From an uncultured Lachnospiraceae bacterium (GTDB lineage Bacteria; Bacillota; Clostridia; Lachnospirales; Lachnospiraceae): 17,745 nucleotides of DNA. Positions within the stretch are counted from its first letter, which is position 1, and each line of letters starts with the position of its first letter. Below the pieces are notes generated by a model that was given only the letters and a program-made list of their open reading frames with translations, was not told where the DNA came from and did not search any database. This document shows, piece after piece, positions 1 to 6,772 of this stretch. A program made the translations under genes and the position numbers. Where the stretch lies: positions 1 to 17,745 of the forward strand of contig CAJTXP010000064.1 of assembly GCA_910583615.1 (NCBI GenBank), in the 5' to 3' direction.

Positions 1-47
1 AATGTCCAAAAAAACGGACTTATAAGGACGACCAACCCATTTTTTGA

Positions 48-419
48 CTAACACCTTCCAATATTTTGTGCATCTATGGCAATGAATTTTACTGGACCAA
101 AATGAATATCTGTTGTTTCATCGTTTACCGTATGGCGGAGTTCTTTCAGACAGTTTTCGCTGACAAGGGAATTTTTACTGACATAAAAAACAACCAGTTG
201 GCAGTCAATATCAGAGATGGCATTGAGAGCGTCATCTTTCCACGAATTTTTAGTTATATCCAAATTTTTCTGATCCAGCCATATATTATAACCATATTCC
301 TGAAGCGTGAGTACATCCTGCCAGACCAATTCTCTGTCTCTATCGCTGTAACTGATAAAAATATATGGTTTTTCCGTATTGCAGGGGGTTATTTTATCAA
401 GTATTTCTGCTGTGGTCAT
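48..419 (-). CDS. TIR-domain protein, short or truncated
   Basis: A 123-residue protein that is almost entirely a TIR domain. Box 1 is at residues 19-28 (YIFISYSDRD), followed by a GYNIWLD segment at 43-49 and a SENCLKEL segment at 87-94. E93 sits where the catalytic glutamate of NAD-cleaving TIR domains lies. The start is supported by an AGGAG motif 7 bases before the ATG. The ORF stops at IGRC, about where a TIR domain should still be finishing its last helix, and a shifted frame stays open to the window edge, so a frameshift or a lost C-terminal effector region is possible. Bacterial TIR proteins often act in anti-phage defence by degrading NAD or making cyclic ADP-ribose signals. No partner gene is visible here, so a defence role is inference. 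Confidence 0.75.
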   Translation of the reverse strand: MTTAEILDKITPCNTEKPYIFISYSDRDRELVWQDVLTLQEYGYNIWLDQKNLDITKNSWKDDALNAISDIDCQLVVFYVSKNSLVSENCLKELRHTVNDETTDIHFGPVKFIAIDAQNIGRC

Positions 420-602
420 TCTGATATCTCCTAATCTGTATTAACAGCATTAAATTCCTGTATTCATAGAGCGTTGGTTTATGAGCCATTTCATATGCAT
501 TTGTAGCAGTTTCAAACACAAAATAAATTTTATGAATAGAATACGAGTCGGTTTTTACCAAACATATTTTACCATAAACAGAACAGTATGGCTATCTTTT
601 TA

Positions 603-632
603 TTGACAGGCGCATTCGTTCAAGAATAAAAT
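603..632 (+). promoter_or_regulatory. Probable promoter of the 700-1299 gene
   Basis: TTGACA at 603-608 and TAAAAT at 627-632 with an 18-base spacer, about 70 bases before the ATG at 700. The rest of the 435-699 gap between the divergent TIR gene and this gene shows no other gene. Confidence 0.5.
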
Positions 633-699
633 GGTACAAACAAATGGAACGCTTGAGAATGCAAAAGAATACTTTTATTTCAGAAATTGAGGGATCGAT

Positions 700-1299
700 A
701 TGGAAGAAAACAGCTTGAAAAGTATGGACTGCGCAAAATATTTCATGGAACAGGTTGTGGAGCGGTTGAGAAGAATTATATTGGATTATGATGTTTTTTC
801 GTCTGTTGCGGAAAAACTGGACTGGCTGGATGTAGAGGAACAACATGAGGAGTGGCGTCATACCTATCCGTTTGGCATGCAGATTGAGGTTTATCGATTT
901 CCTCAGGATTATCTGGTACTGCACCATGTGGAGGACGCATATGTGCGGACGGTTTTGTCTGACATGGCGCATTATGAAGAATGGGAGCCGGGATTCTGGG
1001 AGATATCTCAGGAGGAGAGAAGACACTGTTTAAAAGGGACTGGTATGCGGGAGATGTGCAAAGAGTATACTGCATTCAAAGAAACGAGGCTGATACAAAG
1101 AGACTGGACGTATCTTGCAAAGGAAATTCAATATTTTGCAAACGTAAGCAAAGTTTCGGTTTCTGTTCAAAAACCATTTCTGGATTTGACTGAGAATGCA
1201 AAGGTGATTGAACTTGGAGGCTGGTACAATGGCGATGCAGAATATCTGGCAATCAAACGTAACGTGCTGCTGGTTGTTTCCTGCGGCTGCTGGGATTGA
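700..1299 (+). CDS. Hypothetical protein, 199 aa
   Basis: I do not recognise this family. The protein is soluble-looking, rich in acidic and aromatic residues, with no signal peptide or membrane segment. Its C-terminus is hydrophobic and cysteine-containing (VVSCGCWD). A GAGGGAT motif lies just before the ATG at 700, and a good promoter sits upstream. Other reading frames here are shadows. It lies 53 bases before the acetyltransferase gene and may be cotranscribed with it. A short hairpin (ACAGC/GCTGT) follows the stop but has no T run, so it is not a convincing terminator. Confidence 0.65.
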   Translation: MEENSLKSMDCAKYFMEQVVERLRRIILDYDVFSSVAEKLDWLDVEEQHEEWRHTYPFGMQIEVYRFPQDYLVLHHVEDAYVRTVLSDMAHYEEWEPGFWEISQEERRHCLKGTGMREMCKEYTAFKETRLIQRDWTYLAKEIQYFANVSKVSVSVQKPFLDLTENAKVIELGGWYNGDAEYLAIKRNVLLVVSCGCWD

Positions 1300-1352
1300 A
1301 AACAGCAGGGAAGCTGTAAAGGCAGAATCGATATGGAGAAGGACCTGAATGA

Positions 1353-1979
1353 ATGGAAAACAAAAGAACAGTGATGAAAGATGAGGTGTGGAGCGAACTA
1401 GATCTGGACCCGGCGTTTGCAGAGCGGGACCGGTGCAGGAAAGCGGGAATTCCGGTAACAATTGCGGAGACAGAGCGGCTTTTGATCCGGGAAACCGTCA
1501 TGGAAGATGTGCCGGCGCTCTATGAGATGAGGCGGAAGCCGGGGATGGGAGCGTATATGGAGCCCATGCAGCCGACGCTTGAGGAAGAGATGGAATTTAT
1601 GAAGGCATACATTCGACATATGTATGCTTTCTATGATTTTGGCCTGTGGACGGTGCTGGAGCGGGAAAGCGGCGTGATTGTGGGCCGGGCAGGCCTGTTT
1701 CTGTCAAAGCTTCTGGAGGAAGGCGTGGAGCTGGGCTATATGATCGCGCCGGACCGGCAGAGGAGAGGCTATGCTCTGGAATGCGGACGGGCGATTCTTG
1801 ACTACGCCGCAGAGGTGCTGGATCTTGCGGAAGTCCATGTGCTGGCGGACAGAAGGAACCGGGCTTCGGTTCGGACAGCCGGAGGGCTTGGATTTGCGGA
1901 GTACGAAATCATACAAAAGGATGGTGCGGAATATCTGCACATGGTGTGGAAATCCGAAGGGCTTCAGGAAGTGCTTTGA
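1353..1979 (+). CDS. GNAT-family N-acetyltransferase
   Basis: A 208-residue protein with a GNAT domain of the RimJ/RimL-like kind at about residues 40-200. The opening strand is ETERLLIRE (39-47). Motif A contains the acetyl-CoA pyrophosphate loop in PDRQRRGYA (133-141). Motif B is the RNRASVRTAGGLGF segment (168-181). Such enzymes acetylate a protein N-terminus or a small amine; the substrate cannot be read from the sequence. About 35 residues precede the domain. GGAGAAGG about 8 bases before the ATG supports the start. The stop codon overlaps the -35 region of the next promoter. Confidence 0.85.
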   Translation: MENKRTVMKDEVWSELDLDPAFAERDRCRKAGIPVTIAETERLLIRETVMEDVPALYEMRRKPGMGAYMEPMQPTLEEEMEFMKAYIRHMYAFYDFGLWTVLERESGVIVGRAGLFLSKLLEEGVELGYMIAPDRQRRGYALECGRAILDYAAEVLDLAEVHVLADRRNRASVRTAGGLGFAEYEIIQKDGAEYLHMVWKSEGLQEVL

Positions 1980-2003
1980 AATTCGGAACATATGGTATAT
2001 AAT
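1976..2003 (+). promoter_or_regulatory. Probable promoter of the antitoxin/zeta-toxin pair
   Basis: TTGAAA at 1976-1981 and TATAAT at 1998-2003, spacer 16 bases. The -35 box overlaps the stop codon of the acetyltransferase gene, so the toxin pair likely has its own promoter. Confidence 0.55.
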
Positions 2004-2069
2004 ATGAGAAATAACAAAAAGATATGAAGTATGAAAATATCATGGTGTATGTGGGAAGGAGGGCAGGCT

Positions 2070-2291
2070 GTGAAACGGGAAGAATATATTTCTGACGAGA
2101 TGGTTGTAAAGCGTGTAAATGAAGCTGTAAGAATTGAACTGGAAAAAAAACGGGCTATGGATGTTCCGATTATCATTTACGATGGAGAGACACAGACCAT
2201 ATATCAGGAGAACAGTGATGGGTCAAGGGTAGAAGTAGGAAAAAGGATGAGGAAGGGGCGTTATAGTGAGCGTGCGGCAAAAAAAGCCTGA
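2070..2291 (+). CDS. Small antitoxin-like protein upstream of zeta toxin
   Basis: A 73-residue charged protein starting at GTG 2070, chosen because AAGGAGG lies 7 bases upstream; an in-frame ATG at 2031 lacks a ribosome binding site. It has an amphipathic helical N-terminal half (VKRVNEAVRIELEKKRAMD), a middle segment PIIIYDGETQTIYQE, and a very basic tail (RMRKGRYSERAAKKA). It overlaps the start of the zeta-toxin-like gene by 26 bases, so the two are translationally coupled. Small proteins in this position in Firmicutes are usually the partner of the zeta-type kinase. The antitoxin role rests on position and size, not on a recognised fold. Confidence 0.65.
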   Translation: MKREEYISDEMVVKRVNEAVRIELEKKRAMDVPIIIYDGETQTIYQENSDGSRVEVGKRMRKGRYSERAAKKA

Positions 2292-2901
2292 AGTAGTTGT
2301 CTTTGCCGGTCCGAACGGCTCTGGAAAAAGTACCTTTACGGAATTACTAAAGCCGCCAATGGATTATATCAACGCTGACGAGATTAAAAAGTATTTGAAA
2401 TGTTCTGATTTGGAAGCGGCACAGTTGGCAGAGAAACAGAGGGAAGACCATATAAAACAGATAAGTGAGTTTTGCTTTGAAACTGTGCTGTCAACAGAAC
2501 GAAATATAAAGCTGTTGAAAAAGGCGAAAGACAAAGGGTATTTTATTCGCTGTTATTATATTCTTACAGCAGATCCGATGATTAATGTCTGGCGTGTGAG
2601 ATCAAGAGTGGAATCCGGCGGTCATGATGTGCCGGAAGAGAAAATTATTGTTCGATATGACAGAGCTTTGGCACTGGTAAAAGATTTAGTAGAGATTTGC
2701 GATATATGTCATATTTATGATAATTCTGGAAATAAACCATTCCGAATATTCAAGAAACGAAAAGAACAGTTTTTTTATGATGAATGTAAAGAATGGTATT
2801 ATGACGATATTCAGGTATTGACCGCAGTTTATGATATGGAGAAGAAGAATCTGAACAACGTGGAAAGAGAAAAAAACGATAAAGAAAAGATGAATTTGTA
2901 G
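2266..2901 (+). CDS. Zeta-toxin-family kinase (P-loop)
   Basis: A 211-residue P-loop protein starting at GTG 2266 behind GGAAGGGG. The Walker A motif GPNGSGKST is at residues 15-23, followed by INADEI (36-41), FCFETVLST (69-77) and an arginine-rich RVRSRVESGG lid segment (110-119), the arrangement of zeta-toxin/UDP-GlcNAc-kinase-like proteins. Family members phosphorylate UDP-N-acetylglucosamine or related sugars and can poison wall synthesis; others are not toxins. The tail from about residue 190 is highly charged and lysine-rich. It overlaps the preceding small gene, which is the expected antitoxin. Family is fairly certain; toxicity is inferred. Confidence 0.8.
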   Translation: MSVRQKKPEVVVFAGPNGSGKSTFTELLKPPMDYINADEIKKYLKCSDLEAAQLAEKQREDHIKQISEFCFETVLSTERNIKLLKKAKDKGYFIRCYYILTADPMINVWRVRSRVESGGHDVPEEKIIVRYDRALALVKDLVEICDICHIYDNSGNKPFRIFKKRKEQFFYDECKEWYYDDIQVLTAVYDMEKKNLNNVEREKNDKEKMNL

Positions 2902-2904
2902 AAG

Positions 2905-2927
2905 CATATATTGTTTTCATATATTGT
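2905..2927 (+). repeat. Two direct copies of CATATATTGT
   Basis: The ten-base CATATATTGT occurs at 2905-2914 and again at 2918-2927, in the 37-base gap between the zeta-toxin-like gene and the next ORF. It could be an operator or a chance AT-rich repeat. Confidence 0.35.
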
Positions 2928-2938
2928 GAGGTTTTATT

Positions 2939-3574
2939 ATGCCGGCATATTTTTCATTAACATTTGAATTGAATAAAAGCCGGGATGCGGTCGGCGCTTT
3001 TTGCGAAACCCTGATCCATTGCGGACCTGTATTTAAGAGTGGATACTGGGGATTCGAAAACGATTCTTTTGCTGATATTATCACATGGAATCAAAAGAAA
3101 CTGGATGAGGATTTTGAATTGGGATACACAGAGCATCATTCGCATGACTATAAGCAGATGCTGTTTGATTACGCTGATTTTTCGGAAGTCAGGTTATTCA
3201 TTATGAATCAAAGAAGAAAGCCTGTATTTTCTTTTGCGTTGATTGTTCCGGAATATGATTTGCGGATTTACGAGGGAAAAAACAGAGCAGCCTGTTCGAT
3301 GCAGAGAAAGCTCGAAAGAATGAAGCTTCTGAAATCCGCTGCCAAAAAGATGTGGGTGGGCATGGATCTGCTGGCGATCCAGACAGGATGGGAGCTTTCC
3401 GATGTTCCTCCATCGGCAGGGGAAATAGCAGGAGGCACGAAACCGCAGGCCGAGCCGTTTTGTATTGTTCCTTCCTCTTGCTTTTCCTTGGAAAAAGACG
3501 TTCCTTTTGCTTATGAATATATAGAACGAAATGGGGTATTCATCGAAGATGGAACAGAATGGAATTACAGATGA
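2939..3574 (+). CDS. Hypothetical protein, 211 aa
   Basis: I do not recognise this family. The protein has no signal peptide or clear membrane helix. It has an acidic N-terminal half with aromatic clusters (CGPVFKSGYWGFEND), a HHSHDY segment, and a basic stretch at about 125-160. A GTGAGG motif about 8 bases before the ATG at 2939 supports the start. It follows the toxin pair by 37 bases without an obvious terminator, so it may belong to that transcript. Base composition matches the AT-richer accessory region rather than the ecf block. Confidence 0.6.
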   Translation: MPAYFSLTFELNKSRDAVGAFCETLIHCGPVFKSGYWGFENDSFADIITWNQKKLDEDFELGYTEHHSHDYKQMLFDYADFSEVRLFIMNQRRKPVFSFALIVPEYDLRIYEGKNRAACSMQRKLERMKLLKSAAKKMWVGMDLLAIQTGWELSDVPPSAGEIAGGTKPQAEPFCIVPSSCFSLEKDVPFAYEYIERNGVFIEDGTEWNYR

Positions 3575-3763
3575 AACGGTAAATTCAATCCGACACATGC
3601 AGTCAGCGTTTTCCACGGAGTTTTTGTCTTGAAACCGGGCAGTGCAAAATTTTTCTGCGGCGTATTCACTGCATTGTGGTTCTCGTTATTGCTTTTATTA
3701 ACTCAAAATGGTGCAGTTGAAATTCCTGTCGGATTGTGTTACTATCTGTTTGGGACTGCCAGG

Positions 3764-3877
3764 ATGGTAGGCGGTTAGCCCTCTCCGGAGGGACTTATCG
3801 CAGTGCTGAGTTTCGGCTTGACCTGCTTTGGGATCGAATACACCTTTGGTAAAGATAGTAACAAGACACAAAAATAG
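3764..3877 (+). pseudogene. Degenerate small hydrophobic (holin-like toxin type) ORF
   Basis: From ATG 3764 the frame reads MVGG, then TAG at 3776-3778, then continues open as PSPEGLIAVLSFGLTCFG followed by IEYTFGKDSNKTQK and a stop at 3875. The pattern of one short hydrophobic helix followed by a charged tail ending in KTQK, with a stem-loop starting at the stop codon, resembles the small putative holin-like toxins of type I toxin-antitoxin loci in Clostridia. The amber codon and lack of a good ribosome binding site indicate decay. Similarity is from memory of the family's general form, not from a search. Confidence 0.45.
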
Positions 3878-3910
3878 CCGCCCTGGTCTGGAAAACTAAG
3901 CAGCTATTTT
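3871..3910. terminator. Bidirectional-type hairpin after the small ORF
   Basis: AAAATAGCCGC (3871-3881) faces GCAGCTATTTT (3900-3910). In plus-strand RNA there is one C-A mismatch; in minus-strand RNA that pair becomes a G-U wobble, so the stem is better on the minus strand. T runs lie on both sides, so it can terminate transcripts from either direction. Confidence 0.55.
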
Positions 3911-3954
3911 AACGTTTATATACTGGGCTTGACCGTCTATTGGTAGTTCCTGTG

Positions 3955-3986
3955 GGACGTCTGTTGGAGCAGACGTCCTTCTATAT
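3955..3986 (+). terminator. Strong hairpin, possible terminator
   Basis: GGACGTCTG (3955-3963) pairs perfectly with CAGACGTCC (3970-3978) around a TTGGAG loop, followed by TTCTATAT. The T tract is weak, so it could be a terminator or a structured RNA end linked to the adjacent toxin-like remnant. Confidence 0.5.
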
Positions 3987-4015
3987 CTAAAGAATATCAT
4001 AAGCAGTTCAAAAGT

Positions 4016-4147
4016 TCAAGAATTTTCTTCTGCCGCTTCATACAACCCATCCGGTTCTTTTCGTAAAATTTCTTTGCTGAGTGTTATGTACGGTATCTGG
4101 AGATCCTTGCGGAAGTCGGATTTTCTGCCTGATTCTTCGGAAAACAT
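4016..4147 (-). CDS. Small ORF or gene remnant, 43 aa
   Basis: A 43-codon minus-strand frame with a codon choice typical of real genes here (many GAA, AAA, CAG, CCG, GAT) and a plausible segment DLQIPYITLSKEILRKEPDG. No ribosome binding site precedes the ATG, and the frame is closed a short way upstream, so it is more likely the tail of a lost gene than a working one. A competing plus-strand ORF (4086-4244, 52 aa) overlaps it and ends in an ATGA overlap with ecfA1, but that ORF is serine/leucine-rich and the ecf promoter lies inside it. Neither is secure. Confidence 0.25.
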   Translation of the reverse strand: MFSEESGRKSDFRKDLQIPYITLSKEILRKEPDGLYEAAEENS

Positions 4148-4158
4148 ACAGGAATTTC

Positions 4159-4186
4159 TTGATATTTTGCAGGAACATGGTATAAT
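4159..4186 (+). promoter_or_regulatory. Promoter of the ecfA1-ecfA2-ecfT-truA operon
   Basis: TTGATA at 4159-4164 and a perfect TATAAT at 4181-4186 with a 16-base spacer, 54 bases before the ecfA1 ATG. It suggests the block is transcribed on its own rather than from an upstream ribosomal operon. Confidence 0.65.
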
Positions 4187-4240
4187 TCTACGTAGTTTTC
4201 AGAAGCTGCCCACCGGGCACGGACAAGAGGAGAACAGTCT

Positions 4241-5095
4241 ATGATACGGACAGAAGAACTGACGTTCGATTACGAGCGGCTGGACGAAGAAGGAAATATA
4301 GAATCGAAAAAGCGGGCGGTGGACCATGTAAATCTGCATATCCGCCCGGGAAAATTCATTGCGATTCTTGGACATAACGGTTCCGGCAAGTCTACGCTTG
4401 CCAAGCACATCAATGCGATCCTGACGCCTACGGAGGGAACGCTCTGGGTGGACGGCATGGACACGAAGGATGACGGGAAGCTGTGGAGCATCCGGCAGGA
4501 TGCAGGCATGGTGTTTCAGAACCCGGATAACCAGATCATCGGTACGGTGGTAGAAGAAGATGTGGGATTCGGCCCGGAGAATCTGGGCGTGCCCACGGAT
4601 GAGATCTGGACACGGGTGGAGGAAAGCCTCAGTGCGGTAGGCATGCTGAAATACCGCCATCATTCGCCCAACAAGCTGTCCGGCGGACAGAAGCAGCGGG
4701 TGGCCATTGCGGGCGTCATGGCCATGCATCCCAGATGCATTGTGCTGGACGAGCCCACGGCCATGCTGGACCCCAACGGACGCAAAAGCGTGATCCGGAC
4801 GGCACAGAAGCTGAACCGGGAGGAAGGGATCACGATCATCCTCATTACCCATTATATGGAAGAAGTAGTGGAGGCGGACCATATTTTTGTCATGGACAGC
4901 GGAAAAGTGGTCATGGAAGGAAGCCCGCGGGAAGTGTTTTCCCAGGTGGAGGAACTGAAGCGGCTCAGACTGGATGTGCCGCAGGCGACACTGCTGGCTT
5001 TCGAACTTCGGAAAAGAGGAATTGTACTCCCGAACGGAATCCTGAATAACGAGGAGCTGGTGGATGAATTATGTCAATTAAAATCAAGGATGTAA
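4241..5095 (+). CDS. ecfA1: Energy-coupling factor transporter ATPase EcfA1
   Basis: One of two ATPases that drive the shared ECF module for vitamin and metal uptake; S subunits are encoded elsewhere. At 284 residues it has full family length. Walker A GHNGSGKST is at 44-52, the Q-loop VFQNPDNQ at 91-98, signature LSGGQ at 146-150, Walker B CIVLDE at 166-171 and the switch histidine at 204. GAGGAG before the ATG supports the start. It overlaps ecfA2 by 25 bases, indicating translational coupling. The VFQNPDNQ Q-loop and the gene order mark it as an ECF ATPase rather than a generic ABC ATPase. Confidence 0.95.
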   Translation: MIRTEELTFDYERLDEEGNIESKKRAVDHVNLHIRPGKFIAILGHNGSGKSTLAKHINAILTPTEGTLWVDGMDTKDDGKLWSIRQDAGMVFQNPDNQIIGTVVEEDVGFGPENLGVPTDEIWTRVEESLSAVGMLKYRHHSPNKLSGGQKQRVAIAGVMAMHPRCIVLDEPTAMLDPNGRKSVIRTAQKLNREEGITIILITHYMEEVVEADHIFVMDSGKVVMEGSPREVFSQVEELKRLRLDVPQATLLAFELRKRGIVLPNGILNNEELVDELCQLKSRM

Positions 5096-5928
5096 ATTAT
5101 ATCTATGCGGAAGGTACGGCGTATGAGATCCATGCGCTGAAGGATGTCAACCTGGAAATTCCGGACGGACAGTTTGTGGGCCTGATCGGGCATACGGGTT
5201 CCGGGAAGTCCACGCTGGTCCAGCATCTGAACGGGCTGATCCGGGCTACGGGCGGAAGGATCTACTATGACGACAGGGATATCTACGGAGAAAACTTCTC
5301 CATGAAGGAACTGCGGAGCCAGGTGGGGCTTGTCTTCCAGTATCCGGAACATCAGCTGTTTGAGGTCGACGTGCTTACGGATGTGTGTTTTGGTCCGAAG
5401 AATCTGGGTTATACAAGGGAGGAAGCGGAACAGAAGGCAAGAGAGGCCCTTCGGATGGTGGGTCTTGGAGAAGAATACGAAAAACGCTCTCCTTTTGAAC
5501 TGTCCGGCGGCCAGAAGCGCCGGGTAGCCATCGCCGGAGTGCTGGCCATGGAACCGAGGGTGCTGATCCTGGATGAGCCGACGGCCGGTCTGGACCCCAG
5601 GGGAAGGGATGAGATTCTGGATCAGATTGAGCTGCTTCAGAAAGAACGGGGAATCACGGTCGTCCTGGTGTCCCACAGTATGGAAGACGTGGCCCGCTAT
5701 GTGGACCGTATCATCGTCATGAACCATGGGGAGGTACGTTTTGACGGGACGCCCCGGGAAGTATTCCGCCATTACAGGGAGCTGGAGGAGATCGGGCTGG
5801 CGGCTCCCCAGATGACCTACCTGATGCAGGGCTTAAAGGAAAAGGGCGCCGATGTGGATACGGATGCGACGACCATAGAAGAAGCGGCTGATGCCATCGT
5901 GCACTGGCTGAAGAACGGACAGGAGTGA
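5071..5928 (+). CDS. ecfA2: Energy-coupling factor transporter ATPase EcfA2
   Basis: Second ATPase of the ECF module, 285 residues. Walker A GHTGSGKST is at 40-48, the Q-loop VFQYPEHQLF at 88-97, LSGGQ at 144-148, Walker B VLILDE at 164-169 and the switch histidine at 202. The VFQYPEHQLF form is typical of EcfA2. It pairs with EcfA1 as a heterodimer that grips the coupling helices of EcfT. It overlaps ecfA1 at its 5' end and lies 4 bases before ecfT. No lesion is seen. Confidence 0.95.
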   Translation: MSIKIKDVNYIYAEGTAYEIHALKDVNLEIPDGQFVGLIGHTGSGKSTLVQHLNGLIRATGGRIYYDDRDIYGENFSMKELRSQVGLVFQYPEHQLFEVDVLTDVCFGPKNLGYTREEAEQKAREALRMVGLGEEYEKRSPFELSGGQKRRVAIAGVLAMEPRVLILDEPTAGLDPRGRDEILDQIELLQKERGITVVLVSHSMEDVARYVDRIIVMNHGEVRFDGTPREVFRHYRELEEIGLAAPQMTYLMQGLKEKGADVDTDATTIEEAADAIVHWLKNGQE

Positions 5929-5932
5929 TTCC

Positions 5933-6760
5933 ATGATTCGAGATATTACACTGGGACAGTATTATCCCGCCAGATCCGTGATCCATCAGCTGGATCCGAG
6001 AGTGAAGCTGGTGACGACCATGATCTTCATCGTTTCATTATTTTTGGCAAAAGGCGTTACAGGGTACGCCATTGCGACGGTATTCCTCATTACGGTGATC
6101 CGGATGTCCAAAGTTCCTTTTCGGTTTATGACAAAAGGATTGAAAGCGATCCTGATGATCCTGATGCTCACCGTTGTATTCAATCTGTTTCTCATAGACG
6201 GAGATTATGAACTGTGGAGGTTCGGGTTTCTGCGGATCACGGACAAAGGCCTGAAAACGGCGGTTTTCATGGCGGTACGTCTGGTCTATCTGATCCTGGG
6301 TTCCTCGATCATGACGCTGACAACCACGCCCAATGACCTGACGGACGGTCTGGAACGGCTGCTGGGCCCTTTTAAAAAGATCCATGTGCCGGTCCACGAG
6401 ATTGCCATGATGATGTCTATTGCGCTCCGGTTTATCCCGATTCTTCTGGAGGAGACGGATAAGATTATGAAAGCGCAGATCGCCCGCGGAGCGGATTTTG
6501 AGACGGGAAACCTGATCCAGAAGGCGAAAGCCATGGTGCCGCTTCTGGTGCCGCTGTTCATCTCGGCCTTCCGGCGGGCCAATGACCTTGCCATGGCCAT
6601 GGAAGCCCGCTGCTATCACGGAGGGGACGGACGCACGAAGATGAAGCCGCTGCACTATGAACGCAGGGACCGGATCGCCTATGCGGTGGTGTGGAGTTAT
6701 CTGCTTCTGATGGTCGGCGCCGGCTGGGCCGCATCTTTTTATGGGATCATGCTGCTGTAG
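5933..6760 (+). CDS. ecfT: Energy-coupling factor transmembrane protein EcfT
   Basis: Membrane scaffold of the ECF transporter, 275 residues, linking the ATPases to interchangeable S subunits. Hydrophobic segments appear near residues 27-56, 70-88, 108-130 and 248-273. The two coupling motifs are present: ARG at 184-186 (in QIARGADF) and the second as ARC at 225-227 (in MEARCYHGG), a variant common in Firmicutes. AGGAGTGA precedes the ATG, which lies 4 bases after ecfA2. Confidence 0.94.
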   Translation: MIRDITLGQYYPARSVIHQLDPRVKLVTTMIFIVSLFLAKGVTGYAIATVFLITVIRMSKVPFRFMTKGLKAILMILMLTVVFNLFLIDGDYELWRFGFLRITDKGLKTAVFMAVRLVYLILGSSIMTLTTTPNDLTDGLERLLGPFKKIHVPVHEIAMMMSIALRFIPILLEETDKIMKAQIARGADFETGNLIQKAKAMVPLLVPLFISAFRRANDLAMAMEARCYHGGDGRTKMKPLHYERRDRIAYAVVWSYLLLMVGAGWAASFYGIMLL

Positions 6761-6772
6761 GAGGGACCGGTT

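Larger units (their letters stand above)
3575..4240. other. 666-base gene-poor stretch
   Basis: No full-size gene is present. The stretch holds a hydrophobic frame running up to a TAG at 3776-3778 (possible TTG start at 3629), a degenerate small toxin-like ORF, two strong hairpins at 3871-3910 and 3955-3978, two weakly supported short ORFs on opposite strands around 4016-4244, and the promoter of the ecf operon. It appears to be a graveyard of small accessory elements between the toxin region and the core block. Confidence 0.6.

Noticed and set aside
2031..2069. ATG 2031 as start of the antitoxin-like gene
   Set aside because: No ribosome binding site there, while AAGGAGG is correctly spaced for GTG 2070.
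4086..4244. 52-codon plus-strand ORF ending in an ATGA overlap with ecfA1
   Set aside because: The consensus promoter of the ecf operon lies within it, no ribosome binding site precedes its ATG, and codon choice is poor. The overlap is probably chance.
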